From Citrus sinensis (Eukaryota; Streptophyta; Magnoliopsida; Sapindales; Rutaceae), in contig NC_068556.1 in the NCBI RefSeq assembly GCF_022201045.2, positions 1,116,001-1,180,000 of the forward strand: 64,000 nucleotides of DNA. The letters are read 5' to 3'. The notes under the pieces were generated by a model. That model saw nothing but the letters and a program-made list of their open reading frames with translations. It was not told the DNA's origin and searched no databases. Below, one piece after another: positions 1 to 11,892 of the stretch. Both the position numbers and the translations under genes were made by a program. Position 1 is the first letter of the stretch; every line of letters starts with the position of its first letter.

Positions 1-729
1 TGCCAGAGTAAAAGGCAACTAAACTCATTGCAATACACCAACCACCAAACGACAACCTAATGGCTATAAAGGGCGTATAGGGAATTCCAAAAATATCGAC
101 ATCTAAAAAGAAAATACTAATTTGGGCCATTAGCAGGATTCCACAATTCCACTTACAACCCCAATCATTGTTTATCTTTTAACACACGAACTAATAAACT
201 AGAAAAGCAACACACAAGACACAAGCAGAAGACATCAGAGAGCTGATGTTTGTTAAACAATAGCTAAACTGCTTGGTACCCCATTATCTAAAGAACTGTA
301 TGTCCGCAAAATTTCTTTAGTAAAAGACAAGAGTCGAGAGTTCACGAGATTGCATGAAGGCACAACAGCTATGGGAACCTTTTCATATAATAATAATTAT
401 TCCATCATTCTCTCATGAGAGACAAAAGCAAACAACCGACCCAAAAAGCTTCTATTCTTCCTGTTATCAACTTTGGATTGATGTTTGGATTAAGCTAATC
501 AAATAAGAGCACCACATTATATGTGCAAACGACAGAATAAGATGATGAGATGAGGAAAAAGTTTGATATATTTTACAAATTAAAGGCATGAACATATCGT
601 TCTCCAAACTAAATTTATAACACAAGAAAAGGGAAGTGTACCTTGGATGCCACCGTGATTGTACCCAGATATCAGCAAAAGACCAAACAAAGTTTTTATT
701 GAGTTTATTTACCACTCCAAAAACAAGTA
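1..729. other. Downstream flank of ClpB4
   Basis: AT-rich non-coding sequence following the stop codon of the minus-strand ClpB gene at 730-732. Its proximal part should be the ClpB 3' UTR: AATAAA-like signals, read on the minus strand, occur around 694-708. I see no credible ORF, RNA gene or repeat in the rest. Confidence 0.5.
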
Positions 730-3700
730 TTAGTCATTGGCAACCATTGCATCAATGGAGGAAGAGCTCTCCAATTTCTTGATGCACAATTTGTTTCGTG
801 GAGGAAGGTCTTTGGCTGATGGGGAGTCATCAACATCAATGATAACTGAGTCTTCCTCCTTAATATCTCCTTTCAAGATGGCCACCGCAATTTCATTTTC
901 AACCAACTGCTGTATTACCCTCTTAACTGGCCTTGCCCCAAAGTTAGGGTCAAAACCCAATATCCCTAGAAGAGTAACAGCTTCCTTTGTATAGTGAAGA
1001 TCGATCTTCTTTTGTTTCAGCCTGTCTTTCACTCGGTTCATCTGCCAATCAACAACGACAACTTTAAATTAAACAATTAATACGTAAGATGCAGATACTA
1101 CAAAGAAGATATGTCCAGCAATATTATATGCATGCTCGTTCACATACCGATATGATGAACCAAAAATAAATATCAGACAAGATCATTTTTCTGTAACAGA
1201 GATTCTAATGACAAGCAGATGGAGATCATCCTCAAATATAAGAAACAAATGAAAAACCAGCCAACTCAAATAATTCAACACCAAACTTTTCTCATGAAAC
1301 CCAAAGTAGAAATTTGTTTTACTTAGATCCATTAAAAAGGTCCAGATGATGTTGACTCAAAGTCTGAATGTTCAGCTGAACCTTCCCTCCCTCATGCATA
1401 ACAAATTCAAGCAGGCTTAAGACTTATGTTGGGAAAGAGAATGCTTATGGCCACAAATGCCACATTGTCTCTCAAGAGACAGTGACTTACGAAAAGAATT
1501 GACAGCTAGAATATAGGATCCCATCCCCAAAATTCAGTTTGTTTAAAGCCAATTGAATGATCACTCCTTATCTCAGAGCTTGCACTGATAAATTGGTTGA
1601 CTGATAAAAATGCATCTATATAACAATATAGGCCTAATATGAAAGCATAAAAAGAATTAGGCAACTAAAAGGAACTATCTATGGAGATTTTATTACCTGT
1701 ATTTCAACAATTTTGCTGATTTCTTTGGAGTCCAAAGGCTGGAACACAATGTACTCATCAATTCTATTCAAAAATTCTGGCCGAAATGTTTGTCTAGCCA
1801 ATTCCACAACTTGCTTTTTCATCACCTCATAAACAGCTTCCTTGCTATCTTGTACACTTTGGAGAGTTTCAAGTATATAGTGAGACCCAATATTTGAAGT
1901 CATTATCACGACACAGTTAGTAAAACTGACAGTCCTACCCTGAGAATCAGTTATCCTTCCATCATCCAACAACTGTAACAATATGTTGAAGACATCCTGA
2001 TGGGCTTTCTCAATTTCATCAAAGAGTACTACAGAATATGGTCTTCGACGAACCACTTCAGTGAGTTGTCCACCTTCTTCATAACCAACGTAACCTGGTG
2101 GCGCCCCAACCAATCGAGAAACTGAATGCTTTTCCATGTACTCACTCATATCAATTCTGACAAGTGCATTTTCTGTGTTAAAGAGGAAATCAGCTAAAGC
2201 TTTTCCAAGCTCAGTTTTTCCAACACCAGTAGGACCCATGAACATGAAGCTAGCTATAGGTCGAGCCGGGTCAGATAATCCTGCCCTCGAACGTCGGATT
2301 GCATCAGCAACTGATTTAACTGCAATATCTTGACCAATAACTCTCTTGTGAAGTACTTCTTCCAGCATAACTAGCTTTTCCCGCTCTGATTGTTGAAGGC
2401 TAGATAGGGGTATGCCTGTCCATTTGCTAACAATTTCAGCAATATCAAGATCAGTGACCTCCTCTCGAAGTAAGGAATGTCCAGATTTTTGGAATTCAGA
2501 AAGGTTCTTCTCAGCCTCTTCTAATTGACGTTGAAGGGAGATCATAGTTCCATATTTGAGTTCAGCAGCACGATTCAGGTCATAGTCACGCTCAGCAGCT
2601 TCCATTTCTAGGTTAACTCTATCAATCTATCAAAATTTAAACAATTACATAAGAAATTAAGGGAAAAGAAGGGACGGAAATTTAATAATAATAAGACTAA
2701 GAGAAGGGTTACCTCTTCTTTAATTGAACGTATTCGACTCATGAGATCTTTCTCACGGCTCCACTGGTCATTTAATTCTTTTTGTTTCTGTTTTAATGAA
2801 TTCAGATCATGTTCCAGTTTGCTTAACCTTTCTTTGGATGCCTTATCGGTGTCATTTTTCAGAGAAAGCTTCTCCATCTCCAATTTAAGCACAGCTCTGT
2901 CTATCTCATCCAGCTCTATAGGCTTGGAAGTTATCTCCATTTTCAGTTTTGCGGCAGCTTCATCAACAAGATCGATGGCTGAAAGAAAAAAGCTAATTAC
3001 AATCTTTATACAAGACAACGTACACAGAAGATGTTAACATTTAACAAGATTCCAGGCAGTGACAAGATACAAACATAGGGGAAGAAAAATAGTTGGCTAT
3101 TTCTTCCAATTCTTTCTCCTTTCCCCCTTTCTCTGTGGGTTACCTTGGAAGCAAACCCATAGCTTCCATCTTTCATTGGCATCAACAACTTCTCAAAGGT
3201 CAATCACAAAAAGCACTCTCTGATTGAGAGCATATCCACTCTTTTGTACATTAAAAAGACAGAAACTATACTTTCAATATGCATCAAATAGCTATCGCTG
3301 AATTTTTTTTTAACCCTTTTTCTAAGCAAAATGAGAAAACAAGGAAAATAAACTATCAAATAAACAATTAAACTGCGGATGCACCAATACAGTAGAATCA
3401 TATGTTTGTTTTTCCGGACTTCTGATGCATCTAGGTTTTGGTGACTATAGCCTGAATGAGTCATGAATTAACAACCAGTCACAAGAACTCCAATTAATTA
3501 TTTAATTGAAATACAGAAGACAATAACAGTATTATTTTGGATAGAAGTACCTTTGTAAAAGGTTGTCGTGAGTCTTGACCCCTTTGACCAAAATCATGTT
3601 TTTTTTTTCAGATGCTATTATTGTAGAAAGACAAAAATGTCCTTATTATAATCAATTTTAGAGTGTTTGTAAGATTCCGTCTTGCACTTCGTCATGCATA

Positions 3701-6698
3701 GAAGTGTTCTTCTTGCACTTTAGCATGCATACAAGACTGTTTTGCACTTTGTCATGCATACAAGACTCTGTCTTGCACTTCGTCATGCATACAAGATTTT
3801 GTGTTGTACTTCATCTTGTATTGCAAGACAAAGCATGTAAATGGCATTAAAAAAATTAGGGCTGGGAAAAAAAAACATAAATTTAGACATGGGATTCACA
3901 ACTCATGACAGGACCGCTCTAGAAGTCTCTTTAATCAAATACCTAAAAATAACAAAAACACGTCTCCCTGTTAGATATCTGCATGAAGAGTAAACAAAAT
4001 ATGTCATTTACCTTTGTCAGGCAAAAATCGTTCTGTGATGTATCGATCTGCAAGAACGGCTGCAGAAACGAGGGCACTGTCTGATATTTTAACACCATGA
4101 TGTAGCTCATATCGCTCCCGCAGCCCACGAAGTATAGATATTGTATTTTCAACAGATGGTTGATCGCAAAACACTTGTTGAAATCTACGCTCAAGAGCAG
4201 GATCTTTCTCAATGTAGTTCCTATATTCATTCAATGTAGTTGCTCCTATGCACCGAAGCTCACCTCGACCAAGCATTGGTTTCAGCATGTTGCTAGCATC
4301 CATTGCACCAGACTGATTACCTACACAAAATAATCCACAACTGAGGACTTTGTATCAAGAACTGACTCAATTTCATAATCAAAACAGATACAAGATAATA
4401 GTGTGTGTAGTGAATGTCAAATCAATCCAGCCACCAACTTGAAGGCATACACGCGAATGTGCACCTCCACAAAATTTAAAGAAGTTTTCAATCAGGAAGC
4501 TGATAATGCTGGTCGTACTTTTGTTGTCAAGGATCATAAGATTATCTAAAACAATACTACAAATAACAGGGTAAGGCTACAACCTGCCCCAATAATTGTA
4601 TGTAGTTCATCAATAAATAAGATAATCTGTCCATTGGACTTGGTAACTTCCTTCAACACAGCTTTCAACCTTTTCTCGAAATCGCCACGATAACAGGTAC
4701 CAGCAACTAACGAAGCCATATCTAAGGAGATCAGCTGTGTAATATAAGAGTAAACAAAAAGATTAAATACAAGTTTAGTTGAAGGAGAAAGAGAGAGTGT
4801 GTGTATGTTTAATGCAATTATTTTTTATAAATTAATATCGTCAATATCAGGAGTCCTCAAGAACAACTCTTGCTTAGATTCAACTGTTTCACTAAAGTCT
4901 CAGTTAAGAAACTGCCATAGAATCATCTGAAACAAAATCTTTTCCATTCAAGAATCAATAAAACCTTTCTGTTTTGCAATGTTTCTGGAACATCCCCTCG
5001 CACAATCCTCTGAGCCAATCTGCAAAGAAATTAAAAAAGTCTTAGTATTAACATATATCTCATCTCAGACTCAGGAAATAGATTAGTGATCTGGCACAAA
5101 AATCATATACTGCTACACAACCAACTTAACAAGAATGATCTGCAATTGCTAAACTATGTGATTGCAAAAGATGCAAAGAATACTGCATCTCGAACAAGAT
5201 AACCAAGAAATATTTTTGCATAATCTATAGATTCCACCCAGATATACTAAATAAACAATTTACACAAATAAAAATCCAAGGTACATGTTTTTTTGTACTT
5301 CTGGAAAGAGCCATGGTGAAGTATAAGTTTATGAATTTGAAAACTGAAAACACAAGCTACATACCCCTCAGCAATGGCAGTTTTCCCCACACCAGGCTCA
5401 CCAATAATAACAGGATTATTTTTGGTTCTCCTAGATAATATCTGGATACATCTCCTAATTTCATCATCTCGACCTATAACAGGATCAAGTTTTCCACTCC
5501 TAGCAAGCTCTGTCAAGTCATTCCCATACTTCTCCAATGCTTGATATTTTCCTTCAGGATCTACATACATGAAGAAAATAACAAGTGATGGTAACCAACA
5601 GCTAAAAGCAACCAAGGAAATAGCAAGTCAATTAGTCACAGATTGGAAAGGTAACTAATTATAGAACACGTAATATCTAATAGTTAATCATCAGAAACAC
5701 GTAATCCAGCTGTGGGTTTGACTGTATCACACAAGCATAATCTATCTTGAGATCCGACAAAAAGGAGGTGTAGAAAACCGCTAAAGAACATGATCTCACT
5801 ACATTAAGAGACAAAAAAACTCAGCACATGATATTAAATGCAAGGGGAGGTTCAAACCTTGCAACTCATGCGTATATATCAGGTTGGACAAGATGAAACA
5901 GATGAAAAGAAAAGCCGTGAATAACCAAGTGAAACAGACACAAACCAGTTGCAACACTATCTACCTTTATAACATAGTCCATATTTTGTTTGACAAAGCT
6001 TCCTACTCTTCTCTATTGCAGCACATAATTCTTACCGAATTCAAGTAGCTTCTTCTTGTCACAAAACACAAAATATTGAGTTCTAAATGTATAAAAAGTT
6101 CAAGAATTTGAATGCATCAAGGAGTGCATACTTTGATCAGTTACTCTCTGATGTCCACGAACAGCTTTAACTGCATCCTTCAAGTCCTTCTCATTAAGCC
6201 TGATATCATTGAACAACAGCCGTCCAAACCTATCATCTGAAAGAAATGCCAACAAAAGATGCTCTACAGACACGAAATCATCTTCCATTTCTTTTTTAAT
6301 CCTTTGAGCATTACTCAAGAGCAAACCAAAATTTGATCCCACTATAGGTCCACTAGTGGCACCTGTCACCTGACACAAGAAAAAAAAAATTCCAACTACA
6401 TTACCAACAAAGCTAACACAAATAAATATGTCCTCAAAATTTGAAAGTAGATACTTTTGGTTGTTTGGATATAAAGTCTTCTGTAGCCTGCAGAACTTTG
6501 GTGTTGTCTTGCCCCGCCTTTGTGAGTATTCTCCGAGCCAAACCATCCTTTTGCTCCAACAGAGCTTTCATCAGATGTTCAGTTTCCACCACTTGCTGGT
6601 TGTTAACTCGTGCAGCATCAACCGCGCCTACAATACCCTCCCACGCCTTCTCAGTGAACTCCGTTGGAGTAATCTGAATAAATATACCCGCAATTCGT

Positions 6699-6742
<44 letters not shown>

Positions 6743-7281
6743 CTCACAGGCTTCACATTCTCATTCTCAGTAACAAGCATTGCATGTACATAAAATTCCA
6801 GAATTGAGTTTCATAAAAGCATCAGATATCAATTGAACTGCTACAAGATTTATCAATATTTTCACAGAATGCATATTCTTCACCTACATTTAGAAAATCT
6901 CAAGTCTATGAAAACAAGATACAAATCACAAGCAAAAATGAATATATATTTATAGTTACAGCCACAATTTTTTTTTTAAATTTAGATGTCCGTTATATGC
7001 GTAAGGACCTGAGAAACGCCGGTGGTGGAGGAGCGGAGCGGAGTGGAGGAATGAAACTTGCGCGCGAAACCGACAGTCGTGAAGGATAACTTCGCGGAAA
7101 CGACATCGTTCGGCGGAAGTATGAGTTTGTTTTCGATTGGAGGCCGCGAGAGTGAATTTGAAAAATTGGTGAAAGTGGAAATTGATTTTGCGCGGGAGCC
7201 GGACTGAGCGAGCGAGAGTTTATTGTGTCTGGCTGACTTTAAAGCGGCAAAAGTGGTCTTCGTTAGTCTTCTCGATGCCAT
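730..7281 (-). CDS. CLPB4: ClpB-type chaperone (Hsp100), mitochondrial CLPB4-like
   Basis: Class 1 AAA+ disaggregase that threads aggregated protein through a hexameric pore with Hsp70 help. Ten exons on the minus strand: 7009-7281, 6455-6673, 6132-6369, 5365-5560, 4965-5019, 4584-4734, 4012-4320, 2713-2978, 1697-2626 and 730-1041. All phases close, giving 982 residues, close to plant organellar ClpB length. Exon 1 is a basic, Ser/Thr-rich targeting peptide of about 90 residues ([11 protein letters not shown]...), which looks mitochondrial rather than plastid. Exons 2-3 hold the Clp N-terminal domain. Walker A of AAA1 (GEPGVGKT) is at residues 297-304, with Walker B ILFIDELH in exon 6. The coiled-coil middle domain is largely in exon 8. 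AAA2 has GPTGVGKT at 700-707 and VVLFDEIE. Exon 10 is the C-terminal domain ending AMVAND. Nothing is truncated. The alternative is plastid ClpB3; the targeting peptide favours mitochondria, but only by inference. Confidence 0.93.
3561..3915. mobile_element. MITE-like insertion with internal minisatellite in a ClpB4 intron
   Basis: The intron between exons 7 and 8 of ClpB4 holds a segment of about 355 bp whose ends are imperfect inverted repeats of roughly 55-60 bp. The left end begins ggttgtcgtgagt near 3561. The reverse complement of the right end begins ggtcctgtcatgagt at 3915. Both arms run into ATG followed by a T-run. No target duplication could be fixed. The centre is filled by a tandem repeat (3675-3835). 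The structure fits a non-autonomous DNA transposon; superfamily unknown. Confidence 0.5.
3675..3835. repeat. Minisatellite, period about 30-31 bp, five copies
   Basis: The core cttgcacttcgtcatgcat recurs at about 3681, 3712, 3741, 3772 and 3803, a spacing of 29-31 bp, with decay towards the right end. Each unit contains an ATGCAT palindrome. It lies inside a ClpB4 intron and inside the MITE-like segment. Confidence 0.8.
6701..6740. repeat. (GT)20 microsatellite in ClpB4 intron 1
   Basis: Forty bases of uninterrupted GT on the plus strand. In the sense of the minus-strand ClpB4 gene this is a CA repeat that ends about 27 bases upstream of the exon 2 acceptor. It is likely length-polymorphic. 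Confidence 0.95.
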
Positions 7282-7799
7282 TTTTTGCCTTCTTTTTTTT
7301 TTATAATAATTTTCTGAAGTATTGGCGAAAGAAGTACGGTTGTTTGTTTGAGGGTTTTGCTGGGTTTTTGAGAGTGGCTGACAGAGAGAAAGCAGTTTGC
7401 GAAAGCTTGGAGAGGAGGCAAGCGGACCGAAGTAGAATGTTGTAGAGTTTTTTGGTGATTTCCAGTGGCTTTGTTGCCTAAAGTGACGCCGTTTTCATTT
7501 TCCAAAAATTAGTGGATGGTAAAATGAGCCAAACTTCACTAATTATTTATGTGAATTCAAAAAAAAAAAAGTATGTATTTATTTTTATTTTTTTTTTGGA
7601 AAATTACTCTGAGCATAATTTTAATTGACTTGAAAATAATTAATCCTAATTTTAATGGATTTTTTTCAATGAAAATTTTAACGGACCTTTTAAACTATAA
7701 AAAATGAAGAATTTAGCAAGGACTAAAACAAATATGAGGGAGAAACACAATGGACATTAATAAGAGGAAAATGTAGAAAAAGTCTCAGATAGTCAAACA
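7282..7799. other. ClpB4 promoter and leader region
   Basis: Upstream of the ClpB4 start at 7281. It carries a T-run at 7287-7303, then moderately GC-rich sequence to about 7500 that could hold the leader and core promoter. Beyond that it is AT-rich with poly-A/T runs at 7559-7600. I could not point to a convincing perfect heat-shock element. No gene is visible. Confidence 0.4.
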
Positions 7800-8107
7800 A
7801 AATCACATTTCATCTTCACTTTCTTCCTTGGGTTCCTTCTTCTTCTCTTTAGCAGTAGCAGCTGGAGTATTCTCACCATCACCACAAGCGGCAGCAGCAA
7901 AGGCAGCTACTGCTACAACCCACAAGTGCACCGCCATATCTAACATCCAGAATCAAAGAGCTTGGGGAACAAACTTGGCCATTAAGAGTCAATAGTCGCA
8001 TAAGCAACCTTGATCAGAGTTGCATTCTTCTCAGGACTTGACGATGATTCCATTCTCATGAGGAGAACGAGAGAAGCATAGGTGCAAGCCAGCTCTTCGT
8101 TCGACAT
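7800..8107 (-). pseudogene. 60S acidic ribosomal protein P1 pseudogene (retrocopy-like)
   Basis: Read on the minus strand from an ATG at 8107, the sequence gives MSNEELACTYASLVL, the start of a plant ribosomal stalk P1 protein. It continues through degraded versions of the 'PEKNATLIKVA' and 'WPSLFPKLF' segments. The end is the P1-type acidic tail (Ala-rich, then KEKKKEPKEESEDEM). Reading frames shift several times, and stops fall after the 'TIDS' equivalent and within the tail. The normal glycine codon after the final Met has become a stop, so the C-terminal stalk peptide is lost. All parts are contiguous without an intron, which suggests an old retrocopy; no poly-A tail or target duplication was recognised. 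It cannot encode functional P1. Confidence 0.8.
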
Positions 8108-8129
8108 TTTCCTCCAACAAATATAAAAA

Positions 8130-8158
8130 TGTATGTATGTATGTATGTATGTATGTAT
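8130..8158. repeat. (GTAT)n microsatellite
   Basis: About seven tandem GTAT units just upstream of the P1 pseudogene start. This is a simple tetranucleotide repeat. Confidence 0.9.
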
Positions 8159-9227
8159 CTGTTTTTAAAATCATCATTGTCTAAAATGAAAATACTTCAA
8201 TCTCAATTTAATTCATTTATTAAATTGACCATTAAAGTTTTGAGTGAAATATAATAATGTCATTAGCCATTGGTTTGTGGTTGTGAATTGCAATCACCAA
8301 TTCACCACAATGTAGAGATACAAAAGATGAAAAAAAAAAAATTAATTATGACGGAGATGTTCTATTATAAGGATTGAGATTCATTTGTGAGCTGATCTGT
8401 TTTATTAATTTTTAAAGATTCATTTACATATGTCTTCATTTGTAATAAAATAATTAGGACTGATGTATCCTTTTTCCTTTTTTTTTTTGTTTTTCATTTG
8501 TCTTACGTATTAGAATATTATTTTCACAACTCTGTTGTTTAAGAAGATCAAAGAGAATAAAAATAAAGAAAATAAATCTTGCCGTCGAAAACAAAAAGCT
8601 ACATGTTGTCATCTCCTTATAAGGTAAACAAAAAGCTGGTATCAGCATCGGATCCAATCCTACATCCACTATCAGTTAACGATAACTTTATGTTCTAGCT
8701 GAAATTTTAGTCGTGACTTCTATGAGAAGAAGCAATAAAACCTTTAATCGTATATTGGTCAAATTGCAGAGGTAACTCGATTAATTACATCTTAGTCGTG
8801 GAAAATAATTGTTTACATAATTGCCTACTATAAAAGTGGAAAATAATTGGTCAGCAATGAATGACCAAATTCATTGATTCAGTGCGGCACACGAAGAGCA
8901 CATTTGCTTATTTGTCACCTCCTACGAATTTTATACGGGATTATCTTCATACAATTCTCGCGACACATGGTATTCATTTATTAAAAGTTTTGATAGTCAA
9001 TCTCTACTAGGATATAAAATATTATAATTAAAAGAAAAAAAACAAATAATTGTTTCGATTAGTGAGGGGCACGACTACATACTTTGTCGATAATGGGCAA
9101 AAAAATAGTATTGTGATTGTTCGTGAATGGAAATCAATATGTACTTCTCTTTGTCCGGCAGACGATTTAGATATGTTACTTTATTAAGGCCCTACCGACT
9201 CAAAAGCAAATTTTAAGATTAAAAAAA

Positions 9228-9322
9228 AGGTAAATACTAAATTATATTTAATGTAACTTATACCATTCACATTATACACTGTTCATGTGAGTAGATGTAA
9301 CTTACATTAAATTTAACTTAAG
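9228..9322. repeat. Imperfect inverted repeat (arms about 35 bp)
   Basis: The left arm contains ttaatgtaacttataccat. The reverse complement of the right arm reads ttaatgtaagttacatctact. A spacer of about 15 bases separates the arms. This may be a small foldback or the remnant of a MITE; no other annotation applies. Confidence 0.5.
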
Positions 9323-10780
9323 GGCTCCCTGAAAAGAATTTATAATCGTGATCAAAAATGGTTTTTCTAAGTTATAGTACAATCAAGCTTTTGTAGAAAT
9401 GAATAACAAAACAATAGAGCTGTAACCCTATAAAAAAAATGATATTTCATGGGGGTAGAATTAGTCGATGATGTCGAGACATATATTTAATATTAGTGAT
9501 ATATGCCTATAAATTTTTAGTAATAATACAACTATAAGTTATGATGCAAACTAATATGGCATCACATAATTAATTAATTGAAAAATAGATAATAAAAATA
9601 AATTATATGGACTGTTGTATTTTTTAATTCAACCAATCGTAATATACTATATTATGTTGTATAATAGTGTTTGTGGTTATAACATTACATTTTTATAAAA
9701 GCCGAAGACGTGTATTCTATTCGTCCGTGCGTACAATTGACAATATTTTCTAATTTTCTTATTTTAAGAGTCATATTTATTTTGTTACAATTGCATCTCA
9801 TATGAAGAAGTAAATTGAGATCTCTTTTAGACTACTATTAAACCCTCACCTAGTAGCTTAAACTTATGCAATTTCATATCACAGTTACCGACAATCGACA
9901 CTCGAAACCATTTATTATTATTATTTTCAATTCACATGATCATGTGTACACCATTAAAGGATGCGTACAAGTAGTTTGGTTTTAGAACACAATAATTGAA
10001 CTTGACTCTGCCTCGTCCACGCCTCTAAAAATGTTCACACAAGCGCCGCTCTTGTTATCTCCAATTTTGGGGCAAAAGGAAACAACAAAAAAAAAGAAAA
10101 ATCCAATTCTGTGAAAGAGACCCATCTAGGAGACACTTCCTCGAACATTCATCATACCACATTTTAATTGACACGGTGACCAAATGGTGAGAATTTTTAA
10201 CAAGGTCCATGCTTATTATTGCTTACCTCAAATAAGACTTAAATTTTATTTACTCCTCAATTTGGATTTTATGTATAGATTTCTCTGTCACCATCCGAGT
10301 TAATTAAATTTATAATAATAATAATTCACTCATTTTAGAAACGCTTTTTTTCAATTTGATATACTTTAGAATATATGTTAGGCCAAATTTTAGGGGCTTT
10401 GGGAGTCATTTTGAATTGATTGTGGAATTGTGAATTTGTGATCCACTCATTAGCGATCATAATACAAGAGTTTAAAACGCGCTCCGGAGTTTTAACTTTT
10501 AAATCAGTCAAAAGTTTCGACTCAACGAGACGCCGTCGTTTTAACGAGCGTTGTGGTTTAAACGACAGCGTTTGACCGGTTCACTTTCCCATTTTATCTC
10601 ACTGTCCTATCAGCTCTACTTCTAACGCCCCCAGGCAAGGCAACGGATTCAAAACAAAACCCTCGGGATATCTTCTCTTCTCTCTCCTCTCGCAATTCGT
10701 TGACCTCAAAATTTTTCTTCGAAAGAACACGAAATCACTCAAGATCTGTTCGCTTCGAGTTTTAATTTCATCAATCCAAG

Positions 10781-10876
10781 GTCAGATCTTGTTCATTCAC
10801 TCATCTCACTCCCTTCACTTTACTTGCTTTCTTAGGGTTTCAAAAAATCTAATTTTTTTCCCATGTCTTCTTACAG
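10781..10876 (+). other. Probable 5' UTR intron of CAF1
   Basis: A GT donor after ccaag at 10781 and a ttcttacag acceptor ending at 10876 bracket a T-rich 96-base stretch in the leader of the CAF1 gene. Both sites fit plant consensus, and removing the stretch does not affect the coding frame. Inferred from splice consensus only. Confidence 0.55.
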
Positions 10877-10957
10877 ATCTGTTGAGAAGTGTTGAAACGG
10901 TGACGTTTCTTCCAGCGGAGAGAACCCAGTTCAGGTTTTTGAGGTTTCGAGTTACTT

Positions 10958-10987
10958 ATGATCTGTTTACGGATCTGGGCGTTTTAG
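10958..10987 (+). CDS. Upstream ORF in the CAF1 leader (9 codons plus stop)
   Basis: ATG at 10958 opens a nine-residue frame (MICLRIWAF) ending at TAG 10985-10987. This is 80 bases upstream of the main CAF1 start at 11068 and in a different frame. If the leader is transcribed as inferred, ribosomes would meet this ATG first. Short plant uORFs can dampen translation of the main frame; nothing here shows that it does so. Confidence 0.4.
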   Translation: MICLRIWAF

Positions 10988-11004
10988 TGTCTATCTTGTT
11001 GGTT

Positions 11005-11035
11005 GGTATTGTTGTTGTTGTTGTTGTTGTTGTGT
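11005..11035 (+). repeat. (GTT)n trinucleotide repeat in the CAF1 leader
   Basis: About nine GTT units, slightly interrupted, lie some 30 bases upstream of the CAF1 start codon. They probably lie within the transcribed leader. Confidence 0.8.
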
Positions 11036-11067
11036 TCAGTTTAGGTTTAAAATTTGCTGTCTTGGAA

Positions 11068-11892
11068 ATGTCGGTTTTGCCTAAGGGGGGCGATGAAATT
11101 CAAATTCGAGAGGTGTGGAATGATAATCTCGAAGAGGAATTTGCTTTAATTCGTGAAATTGTTGATAAGTATAACTATATAGCCATGGATACGGAGTTCC
11201 CAGGCGTGGTTTTGCGTCCCGTGGGAGCTTTTAAGAATATTAATGATTATAACTACCAAACGTTGAAGGATAACGTCGACATGTTGAAGTTGATTCAATT
11301 GGGTTTAACATTTTCGGATGAAAATGGGAATTTGCCTACTTGTGGGACTGACAAGTTTTGCATTTGGCAATTCAACTTTCGCGAGTTTAATTTAATTGAT
11401 GATATTTTTGCTAGTGATTCAGTTGAGTTGCTGCATCAGTGTGGGATTGATTTTAAGAAGAATAATGAGAAGGGTATTGATGTGAACCGCTTTGGTGAGC
11501 TTTTGATGTCGTCGGGGATTGTGTTGAATGATGTTGTTCGTTGGGTCACGTTTCATAGTGGGTATGATTTTGGTTATTTGCTTAAGTTGTTGACTTGCCG
11601 GAGTTTACCCGATACCCAAGCTGGATTCTTTGAATTGATCAATATGTATTTTCCTGTAGTATATGATATCAAACATTTGATGAAGTTTTGCAACAGCCTT
11701 CATGGTGGGTTGAACAAGCTTGCGGAGTTGTTGGAGGTAGAACGAGTTGGGATTTGTCATCAAGCAGGTTCAGATAGTTTGCTCACTTCCTGCACATTTA
11801 GGAAGTTGAGGGAAAACTTCTTCAACGGCTGCACAGAAAAGTATGCTGGTGTACTGTATGGTCTCGGTGTCGAGAATGACAAGACTAATTAA
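11068..11892 (+). CDS. CAF1: CCR4-associated factor 1 (CAF1/POP2 deadenylase)
   Basis: 3'-5' poly(A) exoribonuclease subunit of the CCR4-NOT complex, which starts cytoplasmic mRNA decay. Intronless 274-residue coding region. The start at 11068 ([17 protein letters not shown]) is the conserved plant CAF1 N-terminus. The frame is open upstream to about 10789, but that part lacks an ATG and reads like leader. The DEDDh catalytic set is complete: D41 and E43 (MDTEFPG), D167 ([10 protein letters not shown]), H231 and D236 ([11 protein letters not shown]). The spacing matches animal CNOT7. The protein ends in the usual [17 protein letters not shown] block. It belongs to the plant CAF1 group with conserved ends (Arabidopsis CAF1-6/7-like), not the intronless stress-induced CAF1a/b type with a divergent tail; this paralogue call is by impression. 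Leader features: a probable intron, a short uORF and a GTT repeat. Confidence 0.93.
   Translation: MSVLPKGGDEIQIREVWNDNLEEEFALIREIVDKYNYIAMDTEFPGVVLRPVGAFKNINDYNYQTLKDNVDMLKLIQLGLTFSDENGNLPTCGTDKFCIWQFNFREFNLIDDIFASDSVELLHQCGIDFKKNNEKGIDVNRFGELLMSSGIVLNDVVRWVTFHSGYDFGYLLKLLTCRSLPDTQAGFFELINMYFPVVYDIKHLMKFCNSLHGGLNKLAELLEVERVGICHQAGSDSLLTSCTFRKLRENFFNGCTEKYAGVLYGLGVENDKTN

Larger units (their letters stand above)
8108..10780. other. AT-rich intergenic region upstream of CAF1
   Basis: No gene is recognised. It contains a GTAT tetranucleotide microsatellite (8130-8158), an imperfect inverted repeat around 9228-9322, and many A/T runs. The last 300 bases before 10780 are richer in GC, with repeated CGTTTTAACGA-like stretches (10525-10575). 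They probably form the CAF1 promoter and first leader exon. Confidence 0.5.

Noticed and set aside
10789..11067. Apparent N-terminal extension of CAF1 by 93 residues
   Set aside because: The extension begins without an ATG, spans a probable leader intron, and has no similarity to CAF1. The conserved N-terminus starts at 11068.
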